A stretch of 64,000 nt of DNA from Marivivens donghaensis (GTDB taxonomy: Bacteria > Pseudomonadota > Alphaproteobacteria > Rhodobacterales > Rhodobacteraceae), in assembly GCF_011806565.1 (NCBI RefSeq), contig NZ_JAATOP010000001.1, forward strand, positions 519,418 to 583,417. Reading direction: 5' to 3'. Positions 26,488-39,579 of this stretch are shown piece by piece. Each line of letters starts with the position of its first letter. The stretch's first letter is position 1. A program made the translations under genes and the position numbers. The notes under the pieces are model-generated. The model searched no databases. It was not told the DNA's origin and worked only from the letters and a program-made list of their open reading frames with translations.

Positions 26488-27699
26488 ATGATCGGGAAGA
26501 GCTTCAGGCGGAAGCCGGCAGTCGAAGAGACTGAAGTCAAAGGGTTCGATGGTTTCGAACTGCGCTTGGGTGACCTCATGCGCGGTGAGCGTGCGACCAT
26601 GGGCAAGAGCCTTTTGGACGTCCAGCGCGAACTCAAGATCAAAGCTGCCTACATTGCCGCAATCGAAAACGCCGATCCGTCGGCATTCGATACCCCCGGT
26701 TTCATCGCAGGTTATGTGCGTTCCTATGCGCGCTACCTCAACATGGACCCCGAGCAAGCCTTCGATAAATTCTGCGCCGAAAGCGGTTTCACCACCGCGC
26801 ACGGCATGTCGCCCGCTGCATCGGCTAAAAAGCCGGAGCGCGAAGAGCGAAGCTTCAAGTCCAGCAACGATATGTTCGACTCGCCGTCGACCCCGTTCAT
26901 TCCGGCGGGCGAGGGTATGCTGTCGCGTATCGAACCGGGTGCTATCGGTTCGGTTCTGGTGCTGGCTGCGCTGATCTGCGGTCTGGGCTATGGCGGTTGG
27001 ACGGTCCTGCAAGAAGTGCAGAAGGTCCAGTTCGCACCGGTCGAGAATACCCCCATCGTCGTCGCAGACCTCGATCCGCTCGCCGGTGTCGCTGCCGAAC
27101 GCGCGGGCACCTCGCTCGATGCCGGCACCTCGATGGCCGCGTTCGAGACCCCGAACAACGATACCCTTGACCGTATGTACCGTCCGCAGGCGCTTGATAT
27201 GCCCGTGCTGATCGCGCGCGACGGTCCGATTTCCTCGCTCAATCCGGCCACCATGGGCACCCTTGCGCCCGAGGTCGAGGCCGCACCCGTCATTGCCGAC
27301 GCGACCGAAGCGGCTACCGAAACCCTCGCGCCGAGCGGCGTTCAGGTCACAGAGCCGCCCGCACCGCAGCTCGCGATGGTTGCTGTGCGTCCGGCTTGGG
27401 TCCGCGTGACTGCCGCTAACGGCACCGTAATTTTCGAAGGCATTATGAATGCTGGCGACACCTATGAGGTGCCGCAGACCGAAGATCCCGCAACGCTGCG
27501 CGTCGGCGAATCCGGTGCGATGTATTTTGCGATCAACGGCACGCACTACGGTCCGGTCGGCGAAAGCGGTAAGGTGACATCGAATCTCCCGCTGGCAACC
27601 GATCAGCTTGCCCAATCGCTTCAGGTCGCTGATCTGAATGCCGATGCCGACCTCGCGGACTTTGTTCGTGTGGCCGAGGCAGAGACGACGTCACAATAA
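26488..27699 (+). CDS. RodZ-like membrane protein with HTH and DUF4115 domains
   Basis: A 403-residue protein with a cytoplasmic N-terminal helix-turn-helix of the RodZ type ('LRGERATMGKSLLDVQREL'-like region, about residues 25-110). One transmembrane helix follows ('GSVLVLAALICGLGYGG', about 155-172). A periplasmic region ends in a DUF4115 domain with 'AWVRVTAANGTVIFEG' (about 307). RodZ proteins couple MreB to the cell-wall elongation machinery; Rhodobacterales versions sit before ispG, as here. The ATG at 26488 gives a normal N-terminus; an upstream TTG frame adds unrelated residues. Its role in cell shape is from the family. Confidence 0.85.
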   Translation: MIGKSFRRKPAVEETEVKGFDGFELRLGDLMRGERATMGKSLLDVQRELKIKAAYIAAIENADPSAFDTPGFIAGYVRSYARYLNMDPEQAFDKFCAESGFTTAHGMSPAASAKKPEREERSFKSSNDMFDSPSTPFIPAGEGMLSRIEPGAIGSVLVLAALICGLGYGGWTVLQEVQKVQFAPVENTPIVVADLDPLAGVAAERAGTSLDAGTSMAAFETPNNDTLDRMYRPQALDMPVLIARDGPISSLNPATMGTLAPEVEAAPVIADATEAATETLAPSGVQVTEPPAPQLAMVAVRPAWVRVTAANGTVIFEGIMNAGDTYEVPQTEDPATLRVGESGAMYFAINGTHYGPVGESGKVTSNLPLATDQLAQSLQVADLNADADLADFVRVAEAETTSQ

Positions 27700-27772
27700 C
27701 TTTGCCTCGCGGCCCGTTGCCTGTTGGCAGCTTGCGCTTTAGTTAGGACGCAAGCTGCAATCGAGGTTTCGC

Positions 27773-28891
27773 ATGTCGCACAATCCCATCCGTCCCTGGC
27801 GTAATATCGACCGCCGCAAGTCCCGCCAGATCATGGTTGGCAACGTGCCGGTGGGTGGCGACGCGCCGATCTCCGTGCAGACGATGACCAACACGCTGAC
27901 CCACGACGTCAAAGCGACGCTGGATCAGGTGATGCGCGCTGCCGAAGCTGGCGCGGACATCGTGCGTGTCTCGGCGCCCGATGTTGAATCGAGCATGGCG
28001 CTGAAAGAGATTTGCCGCGAAAGCCCCGTGCCGATCGTGGCGGACATCCACTTCCACTATAAGCGCGCTATCGAGGCTGCCGAGAATGGCGCGGCCTGTC
28101 TGCGCATCAATCCCGGCAACATCGGTGACGAAAAGCGCGTCAAAGAGGTCATCAAGGCCGCGAAGGACCACGGCTGTTCGATCCGTATCGGCGTGAATGC
28201 TGGCTCGCTCGAACGTCACCTGCTGGACAAATACGGCGAGCCGACCCCCGACGCGATGGTGGAAAGCGGCCTCGACCACATCAAGATCCTTCAGGACAAT
28301 GACTTCCACGAATTTAAGATCAGCTGCAAAGCCTCGGACGTTTTCATGGCGGCTGCGGCCTACCAGATGCTAGCGGACGCGACTGACGCGCCGATCCACC
28401 TTGGGATCACCGAAGCGGGCGGTCTGATGTCGGGCACGATCAAGTCGGCTATCGGCATGGGCAACCTGCTGTGGATGGGGATCGGGGACACGCTGCGCGT
28501 CAGCCTTTCGGCCGATCCTGTCGAAGAGGTGAAGGTCGGTTACGAAATCCTCAAGTCGCTCGGCCTGCGCCACCGCGGCGTGAACATCATCTCCTGCCCG
28601 AGCTGCGCGCGTCAGGGCTTTGACGTGATCAAGACTGTCGAGATCCTCGAAGACCGTCTCCAACACATCAAGACGCCGATGAGTCTTTCGATCATCGGCT
28701 GCGTGGTGAACGGTCCGGGTGAGGCGCTGATGACCGATGTCGGCTTTACCGGCGGCGGTGCAGGGTCGGGCATGGTCTATCTGGCGGGCAAGCAGAGCCA
28801 CAAGCTCGGCAACGATGGCATGATCGAACACATCGTCGAGCAGGTCGAAAAGAAGGCCGCCGAGATCGAAGCGGCGAACGCGACCGAATAA
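27773..28891 (+). CDS. ispG: 4-hydroxy-3-methylbut-2-enyl diphosphate synthase
   Basis: A 372-residue Fe-S enzyme of the MEP isoprenoid pathway that reduces ME-cPP to HMB-PP. It has an N-terminal TIM barrel ('[14 protein letters not shown]' near residue 30). The C-terminal cluster domain carries three cysteines in 'SCPSCARQ' (about 273-280) and 'GCVVNGPGE' (about 308-316). Length is as in E. coli IspG. It follows the RodZ-like gene by 73 bases, a conserved order in the group, and is closed by a strong terminator. Confidence 0.96.
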   Translation: MSHNPIRPWRNIDRRKSRQIMVGNVPVGGDAPISVQTMTNTLTHDVKATLDQVMRAAEAGADIVRVSAPDVESSMALKEICRESPVPIVADIHFHYKRAIEAAENGAACLRINPGNIGDEKRVKEVIKAAKDHGCSIRIGVNAGSLERHLLDKYGEPTPDAMVESGLDHIKILQDNDFHEFKISCKASDVFMAAAAYQMLADATDAPIHLGITEAGGLMSGTIKSAIGMGNLLWMGIGDTLRVSLSADPVEEVKVGYEILKSLGLRHRGVNIISCPSCARQGFDVIKTVEILEDRLQHIKTPMSLSIIGCVVNGPGEALMTDVGFTGGGAGSGMVYLAGKQSHKLGNDGMIEHIVEQVEKKAAEIEAANATE

Positions 28892-28910
28892 GACCTGAAC
28901 ACTGAAACGA

Positions 28911-28937
28911 AAACGGGGGCCAGTCGGCCCCCGTTTT
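28911..28937. terminator. Terminator between ispG and the SulP gene
   Basis: A stem AAACGGGGGCC / GGCCCCCGTTT with an AGTC loop, followed by a T-run on the plus strand and preceded by A's that serve the minus strand. It separates two converging transcripts. Confidence 0.9.
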
Positions 28938-28940
28938 TTG

Positions 28941-30689
28941 TTATTCAGCTGCTTCTGCCGCTGGCGGCGTCGATTTCGGCGCCAGTTTCTCCATCGCATC
29001 GAACTGCGACAGGAAGATCTCGCCCGTCAGTTCGTGCAGGAAGTGCGAGGTTTGCAGCTTGTCCATAACGGGGCCTTTGACCTCGGACATGTGCAGCTTG
29101 ATGTTGTTCGCCTTGAGTCGCTCGTTGATCGCTTCGAGGCTTTCCAGCGCCGAGAAGTCGATGGCGTTCACTGCCGACATCATCAGAACGAGGTTCTTCA
29201 CGCCGCAATCCGGCTGGATACGGTCATAGATGAAGTCTTCGAGGAAACGCGCATTGGCGAAGTAGAGGCTTTCGTCGACGCGGATCGTGACCAGCGAAGG
29301 ATCGGTGATGACCGTGTGGCGGCGGATGTTGCGGAAGTGCTCGGTGCCTGCAACGAGTCCGACTTCTGCAATGTGCGGACGTGAGGTCTTGAGCAGGAAC
29401 AGGATGACCGAGAGGCCGACACCTGCCGAAACACCGACCTCGACACCGAACAGCAGGGTCAGGGCAATCGTGGTCGCGACGGCAAAGAAGTCCTGACGCG
29501 AGTAGCCCCACGAGCGCTTGAGGATCGAGAAATCGACGAGGCTCAGAACCGCAACGATGATGGTCGCCGCCAGCGTTGCCTTCGGGAGGAAATACAGCAG
29601 CGGGGTGAGCGCGACAGCGGCAATGGCCAGACCGACAGCGGTAAAGGCACCGGCAGCGGGCGTTTCGGCACCTGCGTCGAAGTTCACGACCGAGCGGGCA
29701 AAGCCGCCGGTGACCGGATAGCCGCCGGTGAAGGCAGCGCCGATGTTGGCAGCGCCAAGGCCGATGAGTTCCTGATCCGGCACGATGCGCTGACGCTTCT
29801 TCGCGGCGAGCGTCTGGGCAACCGAGATCGATTCAACGAAGCCGATGATCGAGATCAGAAGGGCAGGAACGAACAGCTGGCCAATCACGGTGGGCGACAG
29901 GTCTGGCATGGTGAAGGGCGGCAGGCTCTGCGGAACGGAACCGACGATCTTGACGCCCCAGTCATTCAGACCAAGCGCCCAAGTGACAACGGTGGTCGCG
30001 ACGACGGCAGCGACCGGACCGGCTTTGGTCAGGATGTCGGCCATGCGCGGCTTGAGGCCCTTCGACAGCAGCAGCGGCTTCAGACCCTTGCGAACCCAGA
30101 ACAGGAACACGGTCGCAGCAACACCTAGGATCAGCGTGATGAAATTGAGGCCGGAAATGTTGTGGAACAGGCTCTCAATCATGTGGGGCAGGGTGTGGCC
30201 CGACAGGTTGATGCCGAGGATGTGGCCGATCTGGCTGCCTGCGATCAGGATGCCGGAAGCGGTGATGAAACCTGCGATCACAGGGTGCGACAGGAAGTTG
30301 GCGATAAAGCCGAGCTTCAGCAGGCCGAGGGCCAACAGCATGACGCCCGACAGGAACGCGAGCGACAGGGCCGCTGTGGCGTAACCCATCGTGCCGCTTT
30401 CGGCGATGTTGCCGATAGCAGCAGCGGTCATGAGCGAGACGACGGCCACGGGGCCGACAGCCAGCGAACGCGAGGTGCCGAAGACCGCATAGAGCATAAT
30501 CGGCACGATGGAGGCGTAGATACCGGCTTCGGGCGGCAGACCGGCGAGCAGCGCGTAGGCCAGCGACTGCGGCACGAGCATGATCGTCACGATCACGGCG
30601 GCGATCAGGTCGTTCGACAGCGCATCGCGGTTATAGGTGCGACCCCATTGGAGGATCGGCAGATAGCGGGAGAGAGAGGAGAAGTTCAT
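28941..30689 (-). CDS. SulP family anion transporter with STAS domain
   Basis: A 582-residue inner-membrane transporter with the SulP core ('DLIAAVIVTIMLVPQSLAYALLAG', with the conserved VPQ-x2-AY) and 10-14 membrane segments. A C-terminal cytoplasmic STAS domain begins about residue 450 ('DFSALESLEAINERL' is its conserved helix). SulP proteins carry sulfate, bicarbonate or other anions. As the last gene of the persulfide dioxygenase/SQR set it may move sulfate or sulfite produced by sulfide oxidation; that is inference from context. Hairpins just upstream could reduce its expression relative to the first two genes. Confidence 0.88.
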   Translation of the reverse strand: MNFSSLSRYLPILQWGRTYNRDALSNDLIAAVIVTIMLVPQSLAYALLAGLPPEAGIYASIVPIMLYAVFGTSRSLAVGPVAVVSLMTAAAIGNIAESGTMGYATAALSLAFLSGVMLLALGLLKLGFIANFLSHPVIAGFITASGILIAGSQIGHILGINLSGHTLPHMIESLFHNISGLNFITLILGVAATVFLFWVRKGLKPLLLSKGLKPRMADILTKAGPVAAVVATTVVTWALGLNDWGVKIVGSVPQSLPPFTMPDLSPTVIGQLFVPALLISIIGFVESISVAQTLAAKKRQRIVPDQELIGLGAANIGAAFTGGYPVTGGFARSVVNFDAGAETPAAGAFTAVGLAIAAVALTPLLYFLPKATLAATIIVAVLSLVDFSILKRSWGYSRQDFFAVATTIALTLLFGVEVGVSAGVGLSVILFLLKTSRPHIAEVGLVAGTEHFRNIRRHTVITDPSLVTIRVDESLYFANARFLEDFIYDRIQPDCGVKNLVLMMSAVNAIDFSALESLEAINERLKANNIKLHMSEVKGPVMDKLQTSHFLHELTGEIFLSQFDAMEKLAPKSTPPAAEAAE

Positions 30690-30704
30690 TGGTGCCTCGA
30701 ACCG

Positions 30705-30776
30705 AGGAAAAAGAAAAAGGTGGCGGAGCTATGTGGGAACCCCGCCAAGGTGCTGCCCGGCATGGACACCGGGCAG
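30705..30776 (-). terminator. Tandem hairpins with T-run between the SQR gene and the SulP gene
   Basis: Going down the transcript, CTGCCCGG-8 bases-CCGGGCAG is followed by a stem TGGCGG/CCGCCA and then a T-rich tract. The arrangement looks like an intercistronic attenuator or partial terminator eight to ninety bases after the SQR gene. Confidence 0.5.
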
Positions 30777-30783
30777 ATATGGG

Positions 30784-32460
30784 TCACGAATTGGCCGAAA
30801 TCGCTTCGGGTTTGACCATCCATTCGCGACCGCGAAGCATGGCTTTCCAGTAGACCGGCGGCAGCGCGGTCTCTTTGAGCCACCATGCCGCGCGGGTCGG
30901 CTTGGTCCCGTCGAGCAGGAACTTGGGGAAGCTCGGGAGGAGCTTGCCGCCGTAGCCGAACTCGGCGAGGACGATCTTGCCGCGCTCGACGGTGAGCGGG
31001 CAGGAGCCGTAACCGTTGTACTGCACAGCGGCGGACTTGCCGTCGATATCGGCGCAGACGTTCTCGGCCACGACAGGCGCCTGAACACGGGCCGCAGCGG
31101 CGGTCTTTGCGTTCGGCGCGTTCATCACGTCACCCAGCGACCAGATGTTTTCATAGGTCTTGTGACGCAGGGTGGACTGGTCGACGTCGACCCAGCCGGC
31201 AGCATCGGCCAGCGGAGAGACGCGGATGAAGTCAGGGGCGACCTGCGGCGGCACGACGTGGATCATGTCGAAGTCGACGGTGACTTCGGTCTTTTCGGTG
31301 TCCGGCTTGGCCACGGTAAAGGTCGCCTTCTTCGCCTCGCCGTCGATCGACTTGAGGTTATGGAAGAAGTTGAGGGTCGCGTCGTACTTCTCGATGTATT
31401 TCTCGAGGGCGGGCACGTATTCCTTCACGCCGAACAGCACACCGCCAGCGTTCATGAACTGGATGTCGATGTCCTTGAGGGTGCCGTTGCGGTACCAATG
31501 GTCGCCGGACAGATACATCGCCTTCTGCGGCGCGCCAGCGCACTTGATCGGCATCGGCGGCTGGGTGAAGATCGCCTTGCCCTCTTTCATTTCGCTGACC
31601 AGCTTCCACGTGTAGGGCGCAAGGTCATAGCGGTAGTTCGAGGTCACACCGTTTCTTCCGAGCGTTTCGACAAGACCTTCGATGCCGTTCCAGTTCAGCT
31701 TAAGACCCGGCGCAACGATCAGGCGCTTGTAGCCCACGGTGCGGCAGCCATCGAGGATGACGACGTTGTCTTTCGGTTCGAACGCGGCGACGGCGGCTTT
31801 GATCCACGTAATATCACGGGGGATCAGGCTGCCCATCGTCTTGGAGGTTTCTTCGGGGTGGAACACACCGCCACCGACGAGCGTCCAGCCCGGCTGGTAG
31901 TAGTGGATATCCGCCGGATCGATGATCGCGATCTGGAGGTTCGGTTTGCGGGCCTTCAGCGAGGCCGCGACCGAGATACCGCCTGCACCGGCACCGACGA
32001 TGACGACTTCATACGAGGCGTCGGTGGTGTTGGTCGGGGTCTTGCCGCCGTTGACGATGCGGCGGACAACGCCGCCCATGTTGTAGCCAGCCGCCTTGGT
32101 GGTGGCGAGGATATCCGAGGTCGACAGCTTGTTCGCTTGGCTCAGCGACCACAGCGTCGCGGAGCGGGTGCCGGTGCGGCAGTAGGCCAGCACCGGACCA
32201 GGGAGGGTATCAAGGGCATCGCCGAACTTCTCAGCGTCGTCATCGCCAACCTTGCCCGAGACGATGGGCAGGTAGAGGGTCTCGAGACCGGCCGCTTTAG
32301 CTGCGGTTTCGATCTCTTCAAACGTCGGCTGGTCCGCGCCTTCACCGTCGGGACGGTTGCAGATGATCGCGCGGAAGCCCGCTTCGGCGATTGCCGGAAC
32401 GTCGGCGGCAGTGATCTGCGGCGTTACGCTCAGGCGTTTGCTGATGGTCTTGATGTCCAT
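30784..32460 (-). CDS. Fused DUF442 phosphatase-like / sulfide:quinone-oxidoreductase-type flavoprotein
   Basis: A 558-residue fusion. Residues 1-110 are a DUF442 (TIGR01244) domain with a dual-specificity-phosphatase-like loop 'YCRTGTRSA' (cysteine about 94), thought to act as a sulfurtransferase in these contexts. Residues 149-558 are an FAD disulfide reductase fold with 'VVIVGAGAGGISVA', 'PIKCAGAPQKAMYL' (active-site cysteine about 307) and the late 'SLGDVMNAPNAKTAAAAR', typical of type II SQR. It should oxidise sulfide at the membrane, passing electrons to quinone and sulfur to glutathione or another acceptor. The next gene upstream is a persulfide dioxygenase, completing the pathway. A generic FAD/NAD oxidoreductase is the fallback. 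Confidence 0.88.
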   Translation of the reverse strand: MDIKTISKRLSVTPQITAADVPAIAEAGFRAIICNRPDGEGADQPTFEEIETAAKAAGLETLYLPIVSGKVGDDDAEKFGDALDTLPGPVLAYCRTGTRSATLWSLSQANKLSTSDILATTKAAGYNMGGVVRRIVNGGKTPTNTTDASYEVVIVGAGAGGISVAASLKARKPNLQIAIIDPADIHYYQPGWTLVGGGVFHPEETSKTMGSLIPRDITWIKAAVAAFEPKDNVVILDGCRTVGYKRLIVAPGLKLNWNGIEGLVETLGRNGVTSNYRYDLAPYTWKLVSEMKEGKAIFTQPPMPIKCAGAPQKAMYLSGDHWYRNGTLKDIDIQFMNAGGVLFGVKEYVPALEKYIEKYDATLNFFHNLKSIDGEAKKATFTVAKPDTEKTEVTVDFDMIHVVPPQVAPDFIRVSPLADAAGWVDVDQSTLRHKTYENIWSLGDVMNAPNAKTAAAARVQAPVVAENVCADIDGKSAAVQYNGYGSCPLTVERGKIVLAEFGYGGKLLPSFPKFLLDGTKPTRAAWWLKETALPPVYWKAMLRGREWMVKPEAISANS

Positions 32461-32505
32461 GATATCTCCTCTCCTTGTTTATTTTTTTGCGAGGTCGGTC
32501 CGGCC

Positions 32506-33390
32506 TTAGAGGCCGTTGACCGGAACCTTCAGCATCGGGTTGCCGTCCTTGTCGGTCGGCACTTCACCCGCGCGCATGTTCACTTGGAGCGAGGGGATAA
32601 TTAGACGCGGCATGGCGAGCTGCGCATCACGCTCGGTGCGGAACTTGACGAACTCTTCTTTCGTCTTGCCTTCACCAACGTGGATGTTGTGGGTCTTCTC
32701 GTCGCCGACGGTGGTTTCCCACTGGATGTCACGACCGTTCGGGCCGTAGTCGTGACACATGAAGAGGCGCATATCGACCGGCAGTTCCAGCACTTTCTGG
32801 ATCGAGTCGAACAGGATGCCTGCGTCGCCACCCGGGAAGTCGGCGCGGGCCGAGCCACCGTCCGGCATGAACAGGGTGTCGCCGACGAACGAGGCGTTGC
32901 CCATCGTGTGGACCATGCAAGCAGGCGTGTGACCCGGCGTGTGCATGGCGAAACACTTCATGTTGCCGACCATGTATTCGTCGCCGTCCTGGAACAGCTT
33001 GTCGAACTGCGAGCCGTCACGCTGGAATTCGGTGCCTTCGTTGAAGACTTTGCCGAAAACGTCCTGAACGGTCTTGATGTGCTCGCCGATACCGATCTTG
33101 CCGCCCAGTTTTTTCTGGATGTACGGCGCAGCCGAGAGGTGGTCGGCGTGGACGTGGGTTTCGATCAGCCACTCCAGCTCCAGACCTTCGTCTTCGATGT
33201 ACTTGATGATCTCGTCAGCCGAATCGTACGTGATACGGCCTGCGGCGTAATCAATGTCCATGACCGAGTCGACGACGGCACACTTCTTGGTTTCCGGATC
33301 CTTGACCACATACGAGATGGTCCATGTCGCTTCGTCGAAGAAAGCTTTGACGTCCGGGGTGATATCCATGTTGACGGGGTAATTTGTCAT
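32506..33390 (-). CDS. blh: Persulfide dioxygenase (ETHE1/Blh-type metallo-beta-lactamase fold)
   Basis: A 294-residue MBL-fold protein that oxidises glutathione persulfide to sulfite using a mononuclear iron. The metal motif 'THVHADH' (about 78-84), a second histidine in 'HTPGHTPACM' and 'VGDTLFMPDGGSARADFPGG' match the Blh group, not glyoxalase II or lactamases. First gene of the operon blh-SQR-sulP. In Agrobacterium and Xylella the homologue is repressed by BigR, which responds to sulfide. No bigR gene is in the window, but palindromes lie in the leader. ATG with AGGAG upstream. Confidence 0.9.
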   Translation of the reverse strand: MTNYPVNMDITPDVKAFFDEATWTISYVVKDPETKKCAVVDSVMDIDYAAGRITYDSADEIIKYIEDEGLELEWLIETHVHADHLSAAPYIQKKLGGKIGIGEHIKTVQDVFGKVFNEGTEFQRDGSQFDKLFQDGDEYMVGNMKCFAMHTPGHTPACMVHTMGNASFVGDTLFMPDGGSARADFPGGDAGILFDSIQKVLELPVDMRLFMCHDYGPNGRDIQWETTVGDEKTHNIHVGEGKTKEEFVKFRTERDAQLAMPRLIIPSLQVNMRAGEVPTDKDGNPMLKVPVNGL

Positions 33391-33441
33391 TTTCGGTACT
33401 CCTCGTGCGAGCTTGCGCTCTAAGAAAGACTTCGCAGCCTA

Positions 33442-33472
33442 TCAGGTCTATACCTGAAAACATTGCGATGTT
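33442..33472. promoter_or_regulatory. Two adjacent palindromes in the sulfide-operon leader
   Basis: TCAGGT-4 bases-ACCTGA (33442-33457) and AACAT-4 bases-ATGTT (33459-33472) lie back to back just downstream of the predicted -10 element. This placement suits a repressor such as a BigR/SqrR-type sulfide sensor. The regulator identity is inferred only. Confidence 0.45.
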
Positions 33473-33478
33473 GAAATG

Positions 33479-33507
33479 TATATGCTCCCATACTTTGATT
33501 GTGTCAA
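33479..33507 (-). promoter_or_regulatory. Sigma-70-like promoter of the sulfide operon
   Basis: On the minus strand, TTGACA (33507-33502), a 17-base spacer and CATATA (33484-33479). It sits about 90 bases upstream of the blh ATG. Confidence 0.55.
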
Positions 33508-33775
33508 CGGAAGCATTGCAAAAGCCAGATAAAATCTTCAAAAAAATGAATATGTATTGGTGTGTGAGATCACTCAAACGTCCCAAAGGGCAGTTTTTCC
33601 AAGGGGTTACGGTCTGCACTACCCGATCGAGTAGGGCGATCTGACACGGGGTAAGCGCAACCTCTGGGCGCGTCATTCGAGCGTTCGGCGCTTGGAATTC
33701 CTTTGACCGAGTCGCGCATTGCGCCTCACTCAAAGACGGCTATTCTGCACGTCTATCGATAGAGGAAGACGCCCC

Positions 33776-33988
33776 GTGATTAAGCTGATCGACGTTCACC
33801 ACCCGTGGTTCAAGCCGCTCTGGCGCCGTATCCTCGTTGTCATCCTGCCGCTCGGCTGGGCCTTGTTTGAGCTGTCGCGGGATGACGAAATGTGGGCGCT
33901 GCTCTTCGGTGCGATCGGCATTTACGCGGCATACATGCTGTTCTGGGTCTTCCGCACGGAACACGCGAACTCCGAAAGTGAGGGTTGA
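33776..33988 (+). CDS. Small two-helix membrane protein
   Basis: A 70-residue protein beginning 'MIKLIDVHHPWFKPLWRR' with two hydrophobic helices ('ILVVILPLGWALFEL' and 'ALLFGAIGIYAAYMLFWVF') separated by a short charged turn. Start is GTG 33776 with GAGGAAG eight bases upstream. The pattern matches short conserved membrane proteins of unknown role in Rhodobacterales. Nothing nearby tells its function. It diverges from the sulfide operon. Confidence 0.7.
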   Translation: MIKLIDVHHPWFKPLWRRILVVILPLGWALFELSRDDEMWALLFGAIGIYAAYMLFWVFRTEHANSESEG

Positions 33989-34136
33989 GCGGGCCGCGCC
34001 AAGCGCTCATCCATACGTGGAAAACTGTTGTTCTGTTGGACACACATGGACAAAACGCATGTATACGAAGGGTTAGTGACTACCCAATAGTGCATTTCGA
34101 TATATCCTTGGGCCTAAGAAATCCGAGGAGGGTGCC

Positions 34137-38148
<4,012 letters not shown>

Positions 38149-38152
<4 letters not shown>

Positions 38153-39579
38153 TTCAGTGCCAGCACGTCCTTATATAGTGCCGCGTATTTCGCGGCGGAT
38201 GGGCCCCAGCCAACGGGTTGGGCCATCGCGTTCTTCTGCATTTTTTCCCATGTCGCCGCGTCCTGATAAAGATCGCAGAGACGGTTGATCGCGTTCCGGA
38301 GCGCTTCGGTCGTGATCGGGCTGAACTGCACGCCAGTCGCCACCTTGGCCGCCAGCGCCGCCGGAGATGCGTTGATCACCGTATCCGCAAGCCCGCCGGT
38401 GAGCGCCACGCAGGGGATTGTACCATATCGCAGACCATAAAGCTGCGTGAGACCGCACGGTTCGAAACGGGAGGGCACGAGGATCGCGTCACCGCCCGCG
38501 ATCAAGCGGTGGGATAGCGTTTCGTCATAACCGATGCGCACGCCGACGTTCTCGTGGTTGGCAAGCTCGCGGTAGGCCTGTTCAAGGCCCGCATCGCCCG
38601 ACCCCAGCAGCGCAAGCTGGCCGCCGCGCGCGGTCAGGGTCGGCATGGCTTCAAGCAGCAGGTCGAGGCCCTTCTGCTCGGTCAGGCGCGAGACAACGAC
38701 GCAGAGCGGGCCATTGCTTTCCGGCAGCCCGAATTCTTTCTGAAGCGCGGCCTTCGCGCGCTTTTTCCCGCGCGGGGTTTTGTAGGGCGGGATGTTGATG
38801 TCGGTCTTCGGATCCCACGCCTTATCGTCGATCCCGTTGAGGATACCCACTAGGTCATCGCGGCGATACCGCATCACACCATCAAGGCCGAAGCCGAAGT
38901 GTTCGGTCATCAGTTCTTCGGCGTAGGTCGGAGACACGGTGGTGAGCTTGTCCGCGTTAATGAGGCCCGCCTTCAGCGCGGCGATCTGGCCCCAGAATTC
39001 ATAGCCTTCGGACGTGAACCGCTCGGAATCGAGGCCCAGCGTGCCGATCTTCTCGGCAGGGGCGAGGCCGTGGAATGCCATGTTGTGAATGGTCATCACC
39101 GTGCCGACTTTATCGCTCAGGCCCATCTGGTACAGGTATTCGGTCATCAGACCCGCCTGCCAGTCGTGGCCGTGCAGAACGTCGGGCCGCCAGCCATTTA
39201 CCCCCTCGGCCGCAATGACGGCGGCCGCACGGCCCAGAGCGGCGAAACGTTCGGCGTTATCCGGCCAGTCGCGTCCGTCAGGGCCGAGGTAGATGTTCCC
39301 CTCGCGGTCATAAAGGTGCGGCGCGTCGAGCAGCAAGAGGTCCAGCCCCTCGACCTTGGCCGCGAGCACACGGGCGGGACCGCCCATGAGATCATCGAAC
39401 GAAAGAACCTTTCGGGCGCCCTCGGCACGCGATTTGACCTGCGGATAGAGCGGCATCAGCGTCCGCATCCGGACGCCCTCCTGCTCTAGCGCGATGGGCA
39501 AAGCCCCCGCTACGTCGGCCAAGCCGCCGGTTTTCACCAGCGGCGCGCACTCGGAAACGACCGAAAGGACTTGTGTCAT
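38149..39579 (-). CDS. glgA: Glycogen synthase (ADP-glucose type)
   Basis: A 476-residue GT5 glycosyltransferase that extends alpha-1,4-glucan from ADP-glucose. '[13 protein letters not shown]' (about 16-28) is the ADP-glucose-binding motif, and '[19 protein letters not shown]' (about 372) is the C-terminal E-x7-E retaining motif region. Overlaps glgC and glgX by four bases on either side (ATGA), marking a tightly coupled operon. Confidence 0.96.

Larger units (their letters stand above)
33391..33775. other. Intergenic region before the sulfide operon
   Basis: A 385-base gap. The half nearest the operon holds its leader, two palindromes and a promoter, listed separately. The remainder (about 33508-33760) is AT-richer, has only short open frames with no ribosome site or recognisable product, and shows no RNA gene I can support. 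The end nearest 33776 carries the ribosome site GAGGAAG of the next gene. Confidence 0.6.

Noticed and set aside
30733..32604. A 623-codon plus-strand frame opposite the SQR gene
   Set aside because: Antisense shadow of a clearly homologous gene; no start signals and no family resemblance.
33508..33760. Small gene or RNA in the gap beyond the sulfide-operon promoter
   Set aside because: Short frames without ribosome sites, no clear promoter-hairpin-T-run unit; nothing that can be supported.
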